DNA of 64,000 nucleotides, from contig CM049315.1 of NCBI GenBank assembly GCA_026874595.1, positions 2,114,501 to 2,178,500 of the forward strand, read 5' to 3'. Of the stretch, positions 1-10,620 are shown piece after piece; the stretch's first letter is position 1; the number at the start of each line of letters is the position of its first letter. The DNA is from Sipunculus nudus. Taxonomy: Eukaryota; Annelida; Sipuncula; Golfingiida; Sipunculidae. The notes beneath the pieces are model-generated. The model searched no databases. It was not told where the DNA came from and was given only the letters and a program-made list of their open reading frames with translations. Both the position numbers and the translations under genes were made by a program.

Positions 1-112
1 AGTGGCTCCCTGAAAAATGTCGCCTTGGTCATCGAGGAAGACCGTTAGCCGTAGAGCTTCCCCGGCTTGCAGCTTAAGGTGTTGCCTCAGGTCAACCTTA
101 GTCACTGCCTGA
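1..112 (-). CDS. SAM-domain protein, internal exon (C-terminal half of SAM), cut by window edge
   Basis: Read on the minus strand, a splice acceptor (tctttcag) at 120-113 is followed by an exon open for 37 codons to the window edge. After one phase base it encodes VDLRQHLKLQAGEALRL and then TVFLDDQGDIFQGAT. The DL-x-x-x-L-x-L-x-x-G-x-x-L-x-L spacing fits helices 3-5 of a sterile alpha motif (SAM) domain, where a 'DL...LGI..LG.R..L' pattern is expected. It joins in frame to the exon at 935-1014, which supplies the first half of the domain. SAM domains mediate protein-protein, or sometimes RNA, contacts in signalling and scaffold proteins. Which SAM protein this is cannot be told from about 60 residues. 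The exon continues past position 1. The family call is inference from motif spacing; the splice site and open frame are seen directly. Confidence 0.72.
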
Positions 113-934
113 CTGAAAGAAACATTTACATATACATTAACTACAGTATTTATTATAATATTATCAAATGTAAAATGTAGTTTATGGCCTCACACATACA
201 CAAAATTAATATCTCAATCAACATGTTAGCCCTTCGATTAGAACTTTAATCTACTTTCGGCTGGAATCATAAAGTAAACTATGCATTTACATGAAAATGA
301 CTAGATTTTCAGTCCATTTAAATATGGAACAACACTCGACTGACCATCATGGCTGAACTTTAATTGTAGCGTGGACAGATCAAAGGTCCGCATCATGCAG
401 TGGCTAAATGTTAATAAACAAGGCTACAACACAAGATGCTACTCTCTCTAAACACTAAAAAGTCAGTAAAAATGGTGCTTACGATTTTGGCGTCGACCTT
501 AATCAGTAGGAGGAAAATGTATTCAAAATAAGGATCAGCAATGACTGTGTGTCCAGAAACAACTGTCGGCTGTGGAATTTAGGTCAAATGTCACCCAAAC
601 ATGTGTTCCACGCAGCCCTGTGATGGCTGGACAACATCGGGTGGTATGACCTCAGCAGACCCCCGAGCAGTGGCAAAAACCCAGCGTTTATCTCGGTGTC
701 TTCTCAGCAGGCACAAGAAGACGTCGGTGTATTGAATTCAGTTTTATATTTGCTGCCCGTGTTTTAGTAAACGATCACTGTAAAATGATGATGTAAGACC
801 ATTTAAAATGCATGGGTAGCTAAACAAATAGTGCAAGCAAATAAAATGCTGGAGATATTTTTAAAAGTTTCAGATGAAAAGGTTTTTTTTTTTTTCAGTA
901 GACCTGTAGAGGCAGCTTTTAAAGTTGGTCTTAC
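113..934 (-). other. Intron between the two SAM-encoding exons
   Basis: On the minus strand this 822-bp stretch begins GTAAGA after CTAAG and ends TTTCAG, so it is a canonical GT-AG intron. The upstream exon leaves two bases (AG) and the downstream exon supplies the third (T), giving an AGT serine codon. The intron is AT-rich, with a T run near 882-895 on the plus strand, and holds no other feature I can support. Confidence 0.65.
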
Positions 935-1014
935 CTTAGTATGTAACCATTAATTTTTCTACCAACAAAACTTCTTATAAAATGGCCCAATCCACAAGAA
1001 ACACTTACAGATGT
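935..1014 (-). CDS. SAM-domain protein, internal exon (N-terminal half of SAM)
   Basis: This minus-strand exon ends at a strong donor, CTAAG|GTAAGA (boundary 935/934). It encodes GLGHFIRSFVGRKINGYIL near its end. The pattern G-L-G-x-F-I-x-x-F-x-x-x-x-I-N-G-x-x-L is the classic SAM helix 1-2 signature ('GL.qYi..F.e..IdG..LL'). The next exon then supplies the 'DL...L.L...G..L.L' half in the same frame. The acceptor chosen (tag at 1017-1015) is only moderate because its pyrimidine tract is weak, so the 5' boundary may lie elsewhere; the donor and frame are firmer. An upstream exon should carry the usual 'W....V..WL' start of the domain, and I could not locate it. No start codon is implied here: this is an internal exon. 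Confidence 0.62.
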
Positions 1015-1074
1015 CTACTTTGCTTGGGAAACCATTATTATAAACTTATTTAAGACATGTCAATTAAAGACGCG

Positions 1075-1225
1075 ACTAGTGTCTACTGATAGACGCTGGT
1101 GTCTTTATGATAGACACGTGTGTTTACTGGCATCATCCATATACACCCATGTCTTCTTAGAAGACACTGGTGTATTATATAAATACCCCTGTGTTTCATG
1201 TAAATACCCTAGACATGTCTTATTT
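1075..1225. repeat. Cluster of short imperfect dyads
   Basis: Six or seven consecutive segments of about 20-26 bp each read as an imperfect palindrome of the type gtgtct...agacac. Examples are gtgtctactgatagac, gtgtctttatgatagacac, gtcttcttagaagac, ggtgtattatataaatacc and gtgtttcatgtaaatac. The segments share the word TGGTGT or ATGTCT and look like diverged copies of one short hairpin-forming unit. The plus-strand ORF across them (1079-1378) looks incidental. Confidence 0.5.
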
Positions 1226-1694
1226 ATTTACAGTGTTATAATAGTAGCGGAGGCATATGCTGTCTCCGACTTAATTTTTGTTTTTAATGATTTTGTATTT
1301 AAACAACGAAGGGAAATAGCACTAAATAATCGTCAGATTAAACTTTTTTCCTCCTTCCGTAATGAGCACATCGTATAAGACATCGTATACATGATTTTTC
1401 GCAGACATTTTTTATTATCTCTCGCCAGTATACCTGTAGGTAATGTTATACACTTTGTCATTGACTGATACTCCATTAATGTTAGCTATGATCTGTTAGA
1501 GGCTACGAGTGATGAGATGAATACCTGTCTGGGATATATCAATTTGCTTTGTATAATACAGCAATGAATACTATAGTCATCTACCTGTCTCATATAACCA
1601 AGCATGGTAATCCGAAATCCAATATTAATCTTATGATTCTCGTAAAGCCATGTCATGCAATAATATCTAAAATCACATATGAGTCAATCTCCTC

Positions 1695-1697
<3 letters not shown>
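1226..1697. other. Unannotated AT-rich spacer
   Basis: This stretch holds no supported gene, RNA or repeat. Short ORFs occur in several frames but lack splice or start context. It leads into the TA microsatellite. Confidence 0.6.
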
Positions 1698-1773
<76 letters not shown>

Positions 1774-1774
1774 T
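1698..1774. repeat. (TA)n microsatellite
   Basis: A nearly pure TA dinucleotide run of about 77 bp, interrupted once by a G. It creates the artefactual IYIYIY translations in overlapping frames. Confidence 0.97.
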
Positions 1775-2094
1775 TTAAGCTTGTACTATACTGTAAAAAG
1801 CAGCCCAGATAACAATTTATACGTTCATTTTCATGTGTTTACATGTACTCTCGATGTTTGCGCATATTATCATCAGCACCTATTACTTCCTGTTTTGGAT
1901 GCACATCGTGACCTCAGTCAATGCTCAGGATTATCCTTTTTTTATCGGGGAATTTTAACACTCTTTGTCGCTTGCCGGGAATCTTGTTTCGTTTTTGTCA
2001 CGATGTTTGTGTTTGTTTGTCAGTACTCACCTAGCCTCAATTTTGTTGCAATCGATCTGAAACTTACAAGGTTGATTGAAATTTAAAAGTCATA
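1775..2094. other. Unannotated spacer before dispersed repeat
   Basis: AT-rich sequence with no supported gene. A minus-strand GTGAGT donor-like site near 2025-2030 lies at the edge of the dispersed repeat and has no convincing exon attached. Confidence 0.5.
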
Positions 2095-3440
2095 AAAGCT
2101 TATTGTTTTGGTCAACGTAGTTCAAAGTTCAAGGTCAAGGTAAAAAAAGGTCGACATTTTATTTTCATCATAACTTTATCAATATTGGTCCTATCTTCAC
2201 AAACGTAGGCTCATTTTCTTCCTCTGCATCTTCTGCATAGCAAGGTTTAGTCATCTTGTCTCAACTTTGTGTCGCGTCGTCAGTATGTCTGTCAGTTGTC
2301 CTTGATTTCGCCTTCATGCTGGTTCTTGCGTCTTGCATATAGCATTCTACAGGCCACAGTTTTGCAGGAATCCTTTTGAAACTAGTACATCTTACGTCTT
2401 ATACAACCATCTCGAATGTGATTTTTCATTATTTGGAGTATGACCGCTTGTGGGCGCTGCACTTCAAGCACTACAACATAACATTTTTGGGCCATATCTC
2501 CGAAACAATAACCTGAATTACATAAACTAAGGCAAAAAATAGGTCTGGTTGTCAGGCACTTTTTTTCAGAAATCAATGCGGGCGGGCGGTTTTTTTATTT
2601 TTATTTTTTTTGGTATGTTTCGATAAAAATGTCAAGTGTTTCGATAAAAATGTCAAATGATAAGGGAAAAGCATGATAATTACAGATTTATTTTGCTAAA
2701 CAAGTAAATGCACTACATAACAAAGGAAATTTAATCAAAAGTGTATGATTTTATCTTCTGAAAGAAATGTCCGAGGAGCTGGAGCTCAACATTGGTAAGG
2801 TTCTATTGAAAATCAAAATTAATTTTTTTGATGCGGGGGTTTAAAATTGACGCGGGCGGTGCCTGAGAACCATACCTTTTATTTTTTTTGGCCTAAAGAT
2901 TATATACTTCTTACGAGTCTTCCTCATAACTTGATCAAGCCTTCTGGTCGCAGCTTTGTGTCACTTTGACAGTATGTTTGTCACTTCAAAACACTTCAAA
3001 ATGTTATTTTCCACATAACTTTGTCAATTCTGGTTCTATCTTCACAAACTTTGGTTCATTTTTTCACCTTAGACAAACCAAGACTAGTCTACTGGTCTCA
3101 GCTTTGTGTCACTTTTAAATGTGTTCGTCTCTTTGTCATTTGTCCTACATTTTGCCTTCTTTCCTCTGTAATATAGCATTCTACAGGCCACAGTTTACCA
3201 TGGATCACTTTGTAACTATCACCTTTCGTATATCGGAACGATTTCTTGAAGCTGTATGTGTATATTTTAAATAAGTCAACGTAACTTTGTCAATTTTGAT
3301 CCGATCTTTACAAACTAACGCTCATTTAGTCATCTTTGTCTACTTTATGACATGTTCTGGTTATTTGGCTTCCAACCTGGGTCAGAATTTTCCGGCAAGC
3401 GCCTGACCTATGGTCGTCTTTAGATTAAATTGTATGACCG
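2095..3440. repeat. Dispersed repeat with internal duplication, bivalve-type (inferred)
   Basis: Two blocks resemble each other along their length. The first, about 2,155-2,400, contains ataactttatcaatattgg, cctatcttcacaaac and tagcattctacaggccacag. The second, about 3,000-3,230, contains ataactttgtcaattctgg, ctatcttcacaaac and the same tagcattctacaggccacag. A third partial match begins at about 3,283 (gtaactttgtcaattttga). A 'gttcaaggtcaagg' word near 2,118 adds AAGGTCA-type sites. No intact ORF is present. This looks like a degraded, partly duplicated interspersed element; the bivalve assignment is from memory and unverified. Confidence 0.6.
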
Positions 3441-3906
3441 TTTGCTGAGCATACCTGTTAGGGTTTACAGTACTTCTGTAGTAATTCTAGTAAGAGACCC
3501 ACTATCCTGGTATTGACCGTACCAGCTCTCCCTGATGAACTGTGTGTTTGTAATCTGGAACATCCAGGACAGAGGCCTACTGAGATGCTAAAATAGCAGT
3601 AAAAGTCCTGCCAAAAACTGCTGAAAATATCGATGGGATAACAGGCATTACTCTCATTTAATACAACGTCATAGCACTGTCTTTTTAAATACTAAATCTC
3701 ATTGGTTTGATAACACCGGTTCTTGTAAAAATCAGACCATTGAGAGCGGATGTCGAATGTTTAAAATTAAGTGGTGGATGCACAATGCGATACTGAGCTA
3801 CCATTGGTCCGATTACTCTTCTTTGCTCTGTGGCCACCCTGGTTGTCGAACCCATAAAATGTTGTTATACAAAGCAGCGGTTACAAAGAAATGTGGGACA
3901 ACTGCA
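3441..3906. other. Unannotated spacer
   Basis: I see no gene, RNA or repeat in this stretch. Confidence 0.55.
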
Positions 3907-4069
3907 GCGTAAAACCGCTGTGTGAGGAGCGTAAAACCGTTGTGTGAGGAGCGTATAACCACTGTGTGAGGAGCGTATAACCACTGTGTGAGGAGCGTAT
4001 AACCGCTGTGTGAGGAGCGTATAACCGCTGTGTGAGGAGCGTATAACCGCTGTGTGAGGAGCGTATAAC
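3907..4069. repeat. 22-bp minisatellite, about 7 copies
   Basis: Head-to-tail copies of a 22-bp unit (consensus gtataaccgctgtgtgaggagc) differ mainly by C/T or G/A changes in the 'aaccgctg' segment and by aaaacc versus tataacc. The minus-strand ORF at 3813-4076 that translates it as a Ser/His/Thr-rich peptide is a by-product of a unit without stop codons. Confidence 0.95.
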
Positions 4070-5419
4070 TGAACATTGTTTATTTTTTATGTGAGAAAAA
4101 TACCATTATTTTATTTAAATATTTCTGCTCCGGTGCTTTTAATGTTCAAATCATATAAGCTGACACTTAATGAAAAAAATACGAATTGAAATTTAGAATG
4201 AAATAACGAATGTAAATTATAAGTTTTAAAAGGATGGACTCCAGTTTGGGGGAATAGATTGTGCTCCGTAAGAAAGGGTTCTGTCAGAAGAGATTTTACA
4301 CCCCCAATAGGTTTCGTCCGTCAACTGACCGACACCGGTCCTTTAAGCACCCGTCCTAGGCTTTTTTAAGAATATCATGACTCTGTTAAAATCAAAGATA
4401 AAAAATCGAGTTCTTGGTCTATTGTAATAACCAGTCGACCACAAAAAATTGTCTATTTAAAGAGACTGATGAAATATATATAAAAAGGAAAATAAACAGA
4501 GGGATAAATTGGACCTCATAATTCCACGAAGCTATCAGACACAGTACTTCAGATCAGCATGAGCCCGGATTAGGTCCTTATAACCAATGAGAAAAGTAAA
4601 TACAGCCGATATTTGTGTAATCATGAGGGGAGTCTTATTGGGGATACATCTTTTTCCTTCATTGTGTATTCCCATACAAAGCGCCGTCGATCCGTCGCTT
4701 CTAATTGACACATTTTACCATTACAATGCTTGGTCAATTATAATTGTCTGGAAGTCTGTAGAGCTCGGCGTCGTTTACACATATAGAGATGATTTGCTTC
4801 TCCGATCCATACTTAAGGTGGCTGTATAAAGCCTTTTATGTCACGCGTGCTGTCATCGCTGGCGGCCTCCCAGATTCTACATTATCAGGTTTGTTAACAA
4901 CAAAGAAAAACCCTCTGTCCCTCCGGGCATATTTTCTCATTTGACTCTTTTGAAGTCCTCATTGAACCTGCTTCTAGCCAATAACTCGAGTTCATGTTGC
5001 AATACGTCACCTGTCTGTGCTGAAGCGACAGTACAAAAAGATGACTGTTTCAATCATGCAAGATTAGACAAAACTCTCATGCGCCTCGGGAAGTTGGTAA
5101 TATCTACACCACACAAAAGTGCTGATTGATATATTTATTTCAAGATTATTTAACAATAAAACATAAATAGGCTAATGACATTTCTTTAATATCACCATAA
5201 CAAATTAATCGAAAGAAAAAGTTGTGAACTACATTTTGAAACCAATTCCTTGCGTGGTTTTTCGTGACCAGTTAATTAACAGGCCGTGTCTGTAATGGCC
5301 CAGTACAACCAGTAAACGAAAACCCATGCATGTGCTGGCATCGTCGTTGAAGGGATTCAATTCAATTTCGGTCGGTTAAATGGAATCTCGTCTTGTTGGA
5401 TTCGTCATACTAAACTCTA
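4070..5419. other. Unannotated spacer with one weak signal-peptide-like ORF
   Basis: This is mostly AT-rich sequence. The only item of note is an open frame whose internal ATG at 4623 starts a hydrophobic stretch (MRGVLLGIHLFPSLCIPIQ) and runs to a stop at 4829. It has no recognisable domain and only a weak possible donor (AAG|GTGGCT near 4816), so it is not called as a gene. Confidence 0.5.
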
Positions 5420-6777
5420 CACCCCTCTCACACGCCCACAAACCTGTTACACGCGTAACGTCCTCTCACAGCATTCACACGTCCACACACCTGTAACACG
5501 TGTCACGTCCTCTCACAGCATTCACACGTCCACACACCTGTAACACGTGTCACGTCCTCACACAGCATTCACACGTCCACACACCATTTACACGTGTCAC
5601 GTCTTCTCACAGCATTCACACGTCCACACACCTGTTACACGCGTAACGTCCTCTCACAGCATTCACACGTCCACACACCTGTTACACGTGTCACGTCCTC
5701 TCACAGCATTCACACGTCCACACACCTGTTACACGTGTCACGTCCTCTCACAGCTTCACACGTCCACACACCTGTAACATGTGTCACATCTTCTCACAGC
5801 ATTCACACGTCCACACACCTGTTACACGCGTAACGTCCTCTCACAGCATTCACACGTCCACACACCTGTAACACGTGTCACGTCCTCTCACAGCATTCAC
5901 ACGTCAACACACCTGTAACACGTGTAACGTCCTCACACAGCATTCACACGTCCACACACCGTTTACACGTGTCATGTCCCCTAACTGCATTCACACGTCC
6001 ACACACCTGTAACACGTGTCACGTCCTTACACAGCATTCACACGTCCACACACCTGTTACACGCGTAACGTCCTCTCACAGCATTCACACGTCCACACAC
6101 CTGTTACAGGTGTCACGTCCTCTCACAACATTTACACGTCCACACACCTGTTACACGTGTCACGTCCTCTCACAGCATTCACAAGTCCACACACCTGTTA
6201 CACGTGTCACGTCCTCTCGCAGCATTCACACGTCCACACACCTGTTACACGTGTCACGTCCTCTTACAGCATTCACACGTCCACACACCGTTTACACGTG
6301 TCATGTCCCCTAACAGCATTCACACGTCCACACACCTGTAACACGTGTCACGTCCTTACACAGCATTCACACGTCCACACACCTGTTACACGCGTAACGT
6401 CCTCTCACAGCATTCACACGTCCACACACCTGTTACAGGTGTCACGTCCTCTCACAACATTTACACGTCCACACACCTGTTACACGTGTCACGTCCTCTC
6501 ACAGCATTCACAAGTCCACACACCTGTTACACGTGTCACGTCCTCTCGCAGCATTCACACGTCCACACACCTGTTACACGTGTCACGTCCTCTTACAGCA
6601 TTCACACGTCCACACACCTGTTACACCCGTCACGTCCTCTCACAGCATTCACACGTCCACACACCTGTTACACGTGTCACTTGCTCTCACAGCATTCACA
6701 CGTCCACACACCTGTAACACGTGTCACGTCCTCTCACAGCATTCACACGTCCACACACCTGTTATACGTTTCACGTC
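5420..6777. repeat. 47-bp minisatellite, about 28 copies, with a 7-unit higher-order repeat
   Basis: The unit is about 47 bp and includes cacgtcctctcacagcattc followed by acacgtccacacacctgtta. A block of seven units (329 bp, about 5,945-6,273) recurs at about 6,274-6,602 with the same private variants: accgtttacac, tcatgtcccctaac, tacaggtgtcac and ctctcgcagc. This shows a recent segmental duplication inside the array. Long plus-strand ORFs (up to 233 codons) rich in HTS, HVHTP and TCH arise because 47 is not a multiple of three and the unit lacks stops in several frames. They are not treated as genes. Confidence 0.97.
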
Positions 6778-7915
6778 TGTAATATCTTTACAAACCTGTC
6801 ACATGTAAGATTTCTCACCTGCCACACCTTTGTCCACCTGTTACATCTTTACACAGTCATGAAAACCTGTTACGCGGTTCCTCATCTGTCACATTTTTCT
6901 GACCTGTCACACCATGCCTCGTCTGTCACTTCTTTATACACCGGTCACACCATGTCTCATCTGTCACATCTTCACAAACATGTCGAACCAGGTCTCATCT
7001 GTCACATCTTCACCAACCTGTGACATCATATTTTATCAGTCACGTCTTTAAAAACCTGTCCTGTCCCATCGTGTCTCATCTGTCGCACTTTTCCTGACCT
7101 TTCACACCATGTCTCATCTGTCACGTCTTCACAAACCTGTCCTGTCACACCCCGTCTCATCTGTTACATTTTTCCTGTCCTATCACACCATGTCTCATCT
7201 GTCGCACTTTTACTGACCTTCCACACAATGTCTCATCTGTCATCTTTAAAAAAAAATTATCACACCATGTCTTATCTGTCACATCTTTATGAACCTGTCA
7301 CACCATGTCTCATCTGTCACGTCTTTAAAAAACTTTCACACCATGTCTCATCCGTCACACCCTTGCAAACCTGTCACAACATGTTTCATCTGTCACATCT
7401 TCATGAACCTGTCAAACCAGGTCTCATCTGTCACATCTTCACAAACCTGTCATAGCATGTCTCATCGGTCACGTCTATAAAAACACTTTGACACCATGTC
7501 TCATCTGTCACACCCTTACAAACCTGTCACACCATGTCTCATCTGTCAAGTCTAAAAAACCTGTCACACCATGTCTCATCTGTCACATCTTCATGAACCT
7601 GTCACACCATGTCTCACCAGTCACGTCTTTACAAACCTGTCTCATCATGTCTCATATGTCACATCTTCACAATTCTGTCACACCATGTCTGATCTGTCAC
7701 GTGTTTACAACTTGTCTTGTCACAAAATTTCTCATCTGTACCATTCTTACTGACCTGTCACACCATGTCTCATCTGTCACGTCTTTACATACCTGTCACA
7801 CCATGTCTTATCTGTCACGTCTTTACAAACCTTTCACACCTTTCTCATCTGCCAAATGTCTTCATACACCGGTCATTCGGGAAATCCTCTGTCACGTTTA
7901 CGTACCTGTCACACA
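6778..7915. repeat. Degenerate 38-bp tandem repeat, about 25-30 copies
   Basis: Irregular copies of a unit of about 38 bp contain caccatgtctcatctgtcac then gtctttacaaacctgtca. Substitutions and indels are common (cacatcttcatgaa, acttttcctgacc), so this array is older or less homogenised than the 47-bp array it directly follows. The shared words acctgtcac and tcacgtct suggest common ancestry with both neighbours. ORFs reading MSHLSHL or VTPCLICHIF are artefacts of the repeat. Confidence 0.9.
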
Positions 7916-8247
7916 TTAATATTTGCATACGGTATCTTTAATATTGATAATTTTTTGGAGTTTCCATATGAATGGCGGATTCATCTAAATGACATGTACG
8001 TTAGCCCCATTTTTACACGTTTTATACATCAGCCATCCTGCTTGTAAACTTCTTGTCAGAAAATTGAAACGCAGGCATTAACTCTTTCAGTCTTTAAATT
8101 ATGGAATGCCCCGCGGTCGGTTCCTTTTCAATAATTTGTTATATAGGTGTTCATTTTTTACAAGTCTTCTCACGATGTCAGTTTGACCGACTTATTTTTG
8201 CAGAAAATAATATTAAATAATTTCGTGCAAAACGTTCACGAAATACG
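7916..8247. other. Short single-copy spacer between two tandem arrays
   Basis: About 330 bp without repeat structure or supported gene. It separates the 38-bp and 136-bp arrays. Confidence 0.5.
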
Positions 8248-9352
8248 CTGGTTCTGATCTGTCACATCTTATATTCCTGTCATTCATTAGTTTTGCCTGC
8301 AGTCTCTTTGATGTTGACCATTCTGGAGTCATCACATAAATGACAGCTAAACCTATACATGTCTCACACACCTCAGCCACATTAAACACAATCACGTCAC
8401 ATCTTTATATATACCTGTCATTCATTAGTTTTGCCTGCAGTATCTTTAATGTTGACCATTCTGGAGTCATCACATTAATGACAGCTAAACCTACATGTCT
8501 CACACACCTCAGCCACATTAAACACTAACACGTCACATCTTTATATATACCTGTCCTTCATTAGTTTTTCCTGCAGTATTTTTAATGTTGACCAATCTGG
8601 AGTTATCACAATAATGACAGCTAAACCTACATGTCTCACACACCTCCGCCACATTAAACTCTAATACCTCACATCTTTATATATACCTGTCCTTCATTAG
8701 TTTTGCCTGCAGTATTTTTAATGTTGACCAATCTGGAGTTATCACAATAATGACAGCTAAACGTACATGTCTCACACACCTCCGCCACATTAAACTCTAA
8801 TACCTCACATCTTTATATATACCTGTCATTCATTAGTTTTGCCTGCAGTATCTTTGTTGTTGACCATTCTGGAGTTATCACATAAAAGCTAAACCTACAT
8901 GTCTCACACACCTCAGCCACATTAAACACTAACACGTCACATCTTTATATATACCTGTCCTTCATTAGTTTTGCCTGCAGTATCTTTGTTGTTGACCATT
9001 CTGGAGTCATCACATTAATGACAGCTTAACCTACATGTCTCACACACCTCCGCCACATTAAACAATAACACGTCACATCTTTATATATACCTGTCCTTCA
9101 TTAGTTTTGCCTGCAGTATCTTTGTTGTTGACCATTCTGGAGTCATCACATTAATGACAGCTTAACCTACATGTCTCACACACCTCCGCCACATTAAACA
9201 ATAACACGTCACATCTTTATATATACCTGTCCTTCATTAGTTTTACCTGCAGTATCTTTGTTGTTGACCATTCTGGAGTCATCACATTAATGACAGCTAA
9301 ACCTACATGTCTCACACACCTCCGCCACATTAAACTCTAACACGTCACATCT
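8248..9352. repeat. 136-bp tandem repeat, about 8 copies
   Basis: Units of about 133-138 bp begin cacgtcacatctttatatat then acctgtc, continue ttcattagttttgcctgcag and ttgaccattctggagtcatc, and end tgtctcacacacctc followed by gccacattaaac. Copies start near 8,258, 8,393, 8,529, 8,665 and so on to 9,345. The first part of each unit (cgtcaca-tcttta-acctgtc) matches the core of the neighbouring 38-bp family. It has no coding potential. Confidence 0.95.
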
Positions 9353-10330
9353 GCAGATTCGACTGGAATAAGTTTCCTTTGATGTCGGTTGAAATTTCCC
9401 TGGGTGGTTCATTATTTTTACTTTTAAGCATATTGAAAGGCAGGTGTTCCCTTATTCAATCTGTTAATTAACAAATACCCCGCGGTCAGCCGCTCTTGTA
9501 TAACTTTGTTAAAGTGTATTGTTTCCCATTTGTGATGGACGCATGGATTTTACACCCAAATCTATTTACAGAGTATCATGGCCGACTTGTTTAACGCAGT
9601 AATTAATATTTAATAAATTCACATAAAATGTTACGACAAACATACGTTTTTATCACGTTTTATTATGAAAATCTCTGTGTATTTGATAGTTTGTCCCAGT
9701 CAAATCGAACGCCAACGTTGTGCAGATCTCCAGGTTTGCTTTATATTTTGTTTTGCCTGCTCGAATTGTTTAAAGAGAGTGAGACAAATTGAACACAGCT
9801 TCATTACATTGGATGAGAACTTTCTTTGAATGTAACACTACATTAAATTGAACTCCCCAAAATCTAAATACGCTTTACTTTCAGTCTCTTACTACGTGTG
9901 TATGTTCCTTCAACCTTTGTTTGTATAGTAACTATAGGGTTTCACCTGTGTATGTGTATGGGTATAGCATCCTGTTCGACTTGCCTTGTTGGAAAAACAC
10001 ACACACACGCAAACAAATACACACAATACATGGTGTATTATATGGGTAAAACGGTGATATGAATGCATCAACCTTTTTTTTTTTATTATGTTTGTTAAAC
10101 ATGTTCTAGATTCATTTATTCTTACACATACGGGAAATATGATTTGTTCTATTGGGAAAGCAACTCTGTTATACCCTTTTTTTTACGCAGCGTATCATTA
10201 ATCAAATGTATTGTCACGACATAACTCCACCATTCACGGGTTCATTTTCTCGTCATGATTATACAGTAGAAGGTGGTCAAAGCTTTAGGGATAGCTTCAG
10301 GGAAATATACAAATAAAGAACAGAATTTGC

Positions 10331-10333
<3 letters not shown>
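9353..10333. other. Unannotated AT-rich spacer
   Basis: About 1 kb with no supported gene, containing short CA and T runs near 9,998-10,025 and 10,076-10,085. It opens with a 'ctgcagattcgactgg' boundary immediately after the last 136-bp unit. Confidence 0.55.

Positions 10334-10370
<37 letters not shown>
10334..10370. repeat. (TA)n microsatellite abutting a foldback element
   Basis: A pure TA run of about 37 bp ends exactly where the left arm of the hairpin element begins. Confidence 0.95.
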
Positions 10371-10373
<3 letters not shown>

Positions 10374-10620
10374 TGAAGAAAAACAACACTGTAAATCACT
10401 ACAGACTGTTTCACGGGATGCGACCCGATCATCAGGTGAGTGTTGTAAGAATGAAGCTGACGGCATGATTTGAAAAGTCTCGGCTATACACCGGAGGGTA
10501 ACTCTACCTTATATATGAAACCAAGCCGTTAGCTTCATTCTAACCTCAGTCACCTGATAATCGGGTCGCATCCCGTGAAACAGACTGTTGTGAATTTACA
10601 GTGTTGTTTTTCTCCACAGT
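10371..10620. mobile_element. Foldback / MITE-like element with about 100-bp inverted arms
   Basis: The left arm (about 10,371-10,471) and right arm (about 10,517-10,620) are near-perfect reverse complements. Matching segments include gaaaaacaacactgtaaat, tgtttcacgggatgcgaccc, cgat-atcaggtga and gaatgaagct-acggc. The loop of about 45 bp (ctcggctatacaccggaggg and flanks) is unpaired. There is no internal ORF, so it would be non-autonomous. No clear target-site duplication can be read because the left flank is a TA microsatellite; a TA duplication is possible. The CAGGTGAGT within the left arm is part of the palindrome and is not taken as a splice donor. Confidence 0.85.

Noticed and set aside
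2020-2040. Minus-strand GTGAGT donor-like site
   Set aside because: It sits at the edge of a dispersed repeat, and the upstream minus-strand sequence has no sustained open frame.
1549-2086. ORFs with IYIYIY stretches here and at 10.3, 17.7, 32.5, 44.7 and 46.4 kb
   Set aside because: Translations of TA microsatellites.
5547-6782. Plus-strand ORFs of up to 233 codons rich in HTSTHL/HVHTP
   Set aside because: They are read-through of the 47-bp minisatellite in shifting frames; the same peptide words appear in all three frames.
7228-7941. ORFs reading MSHLSHL / VTPCLICHIF (up to 143 codons)
   Set aside because: Products of the degenerate 38-bp repeat, with overlapping frames giving similar peptides.
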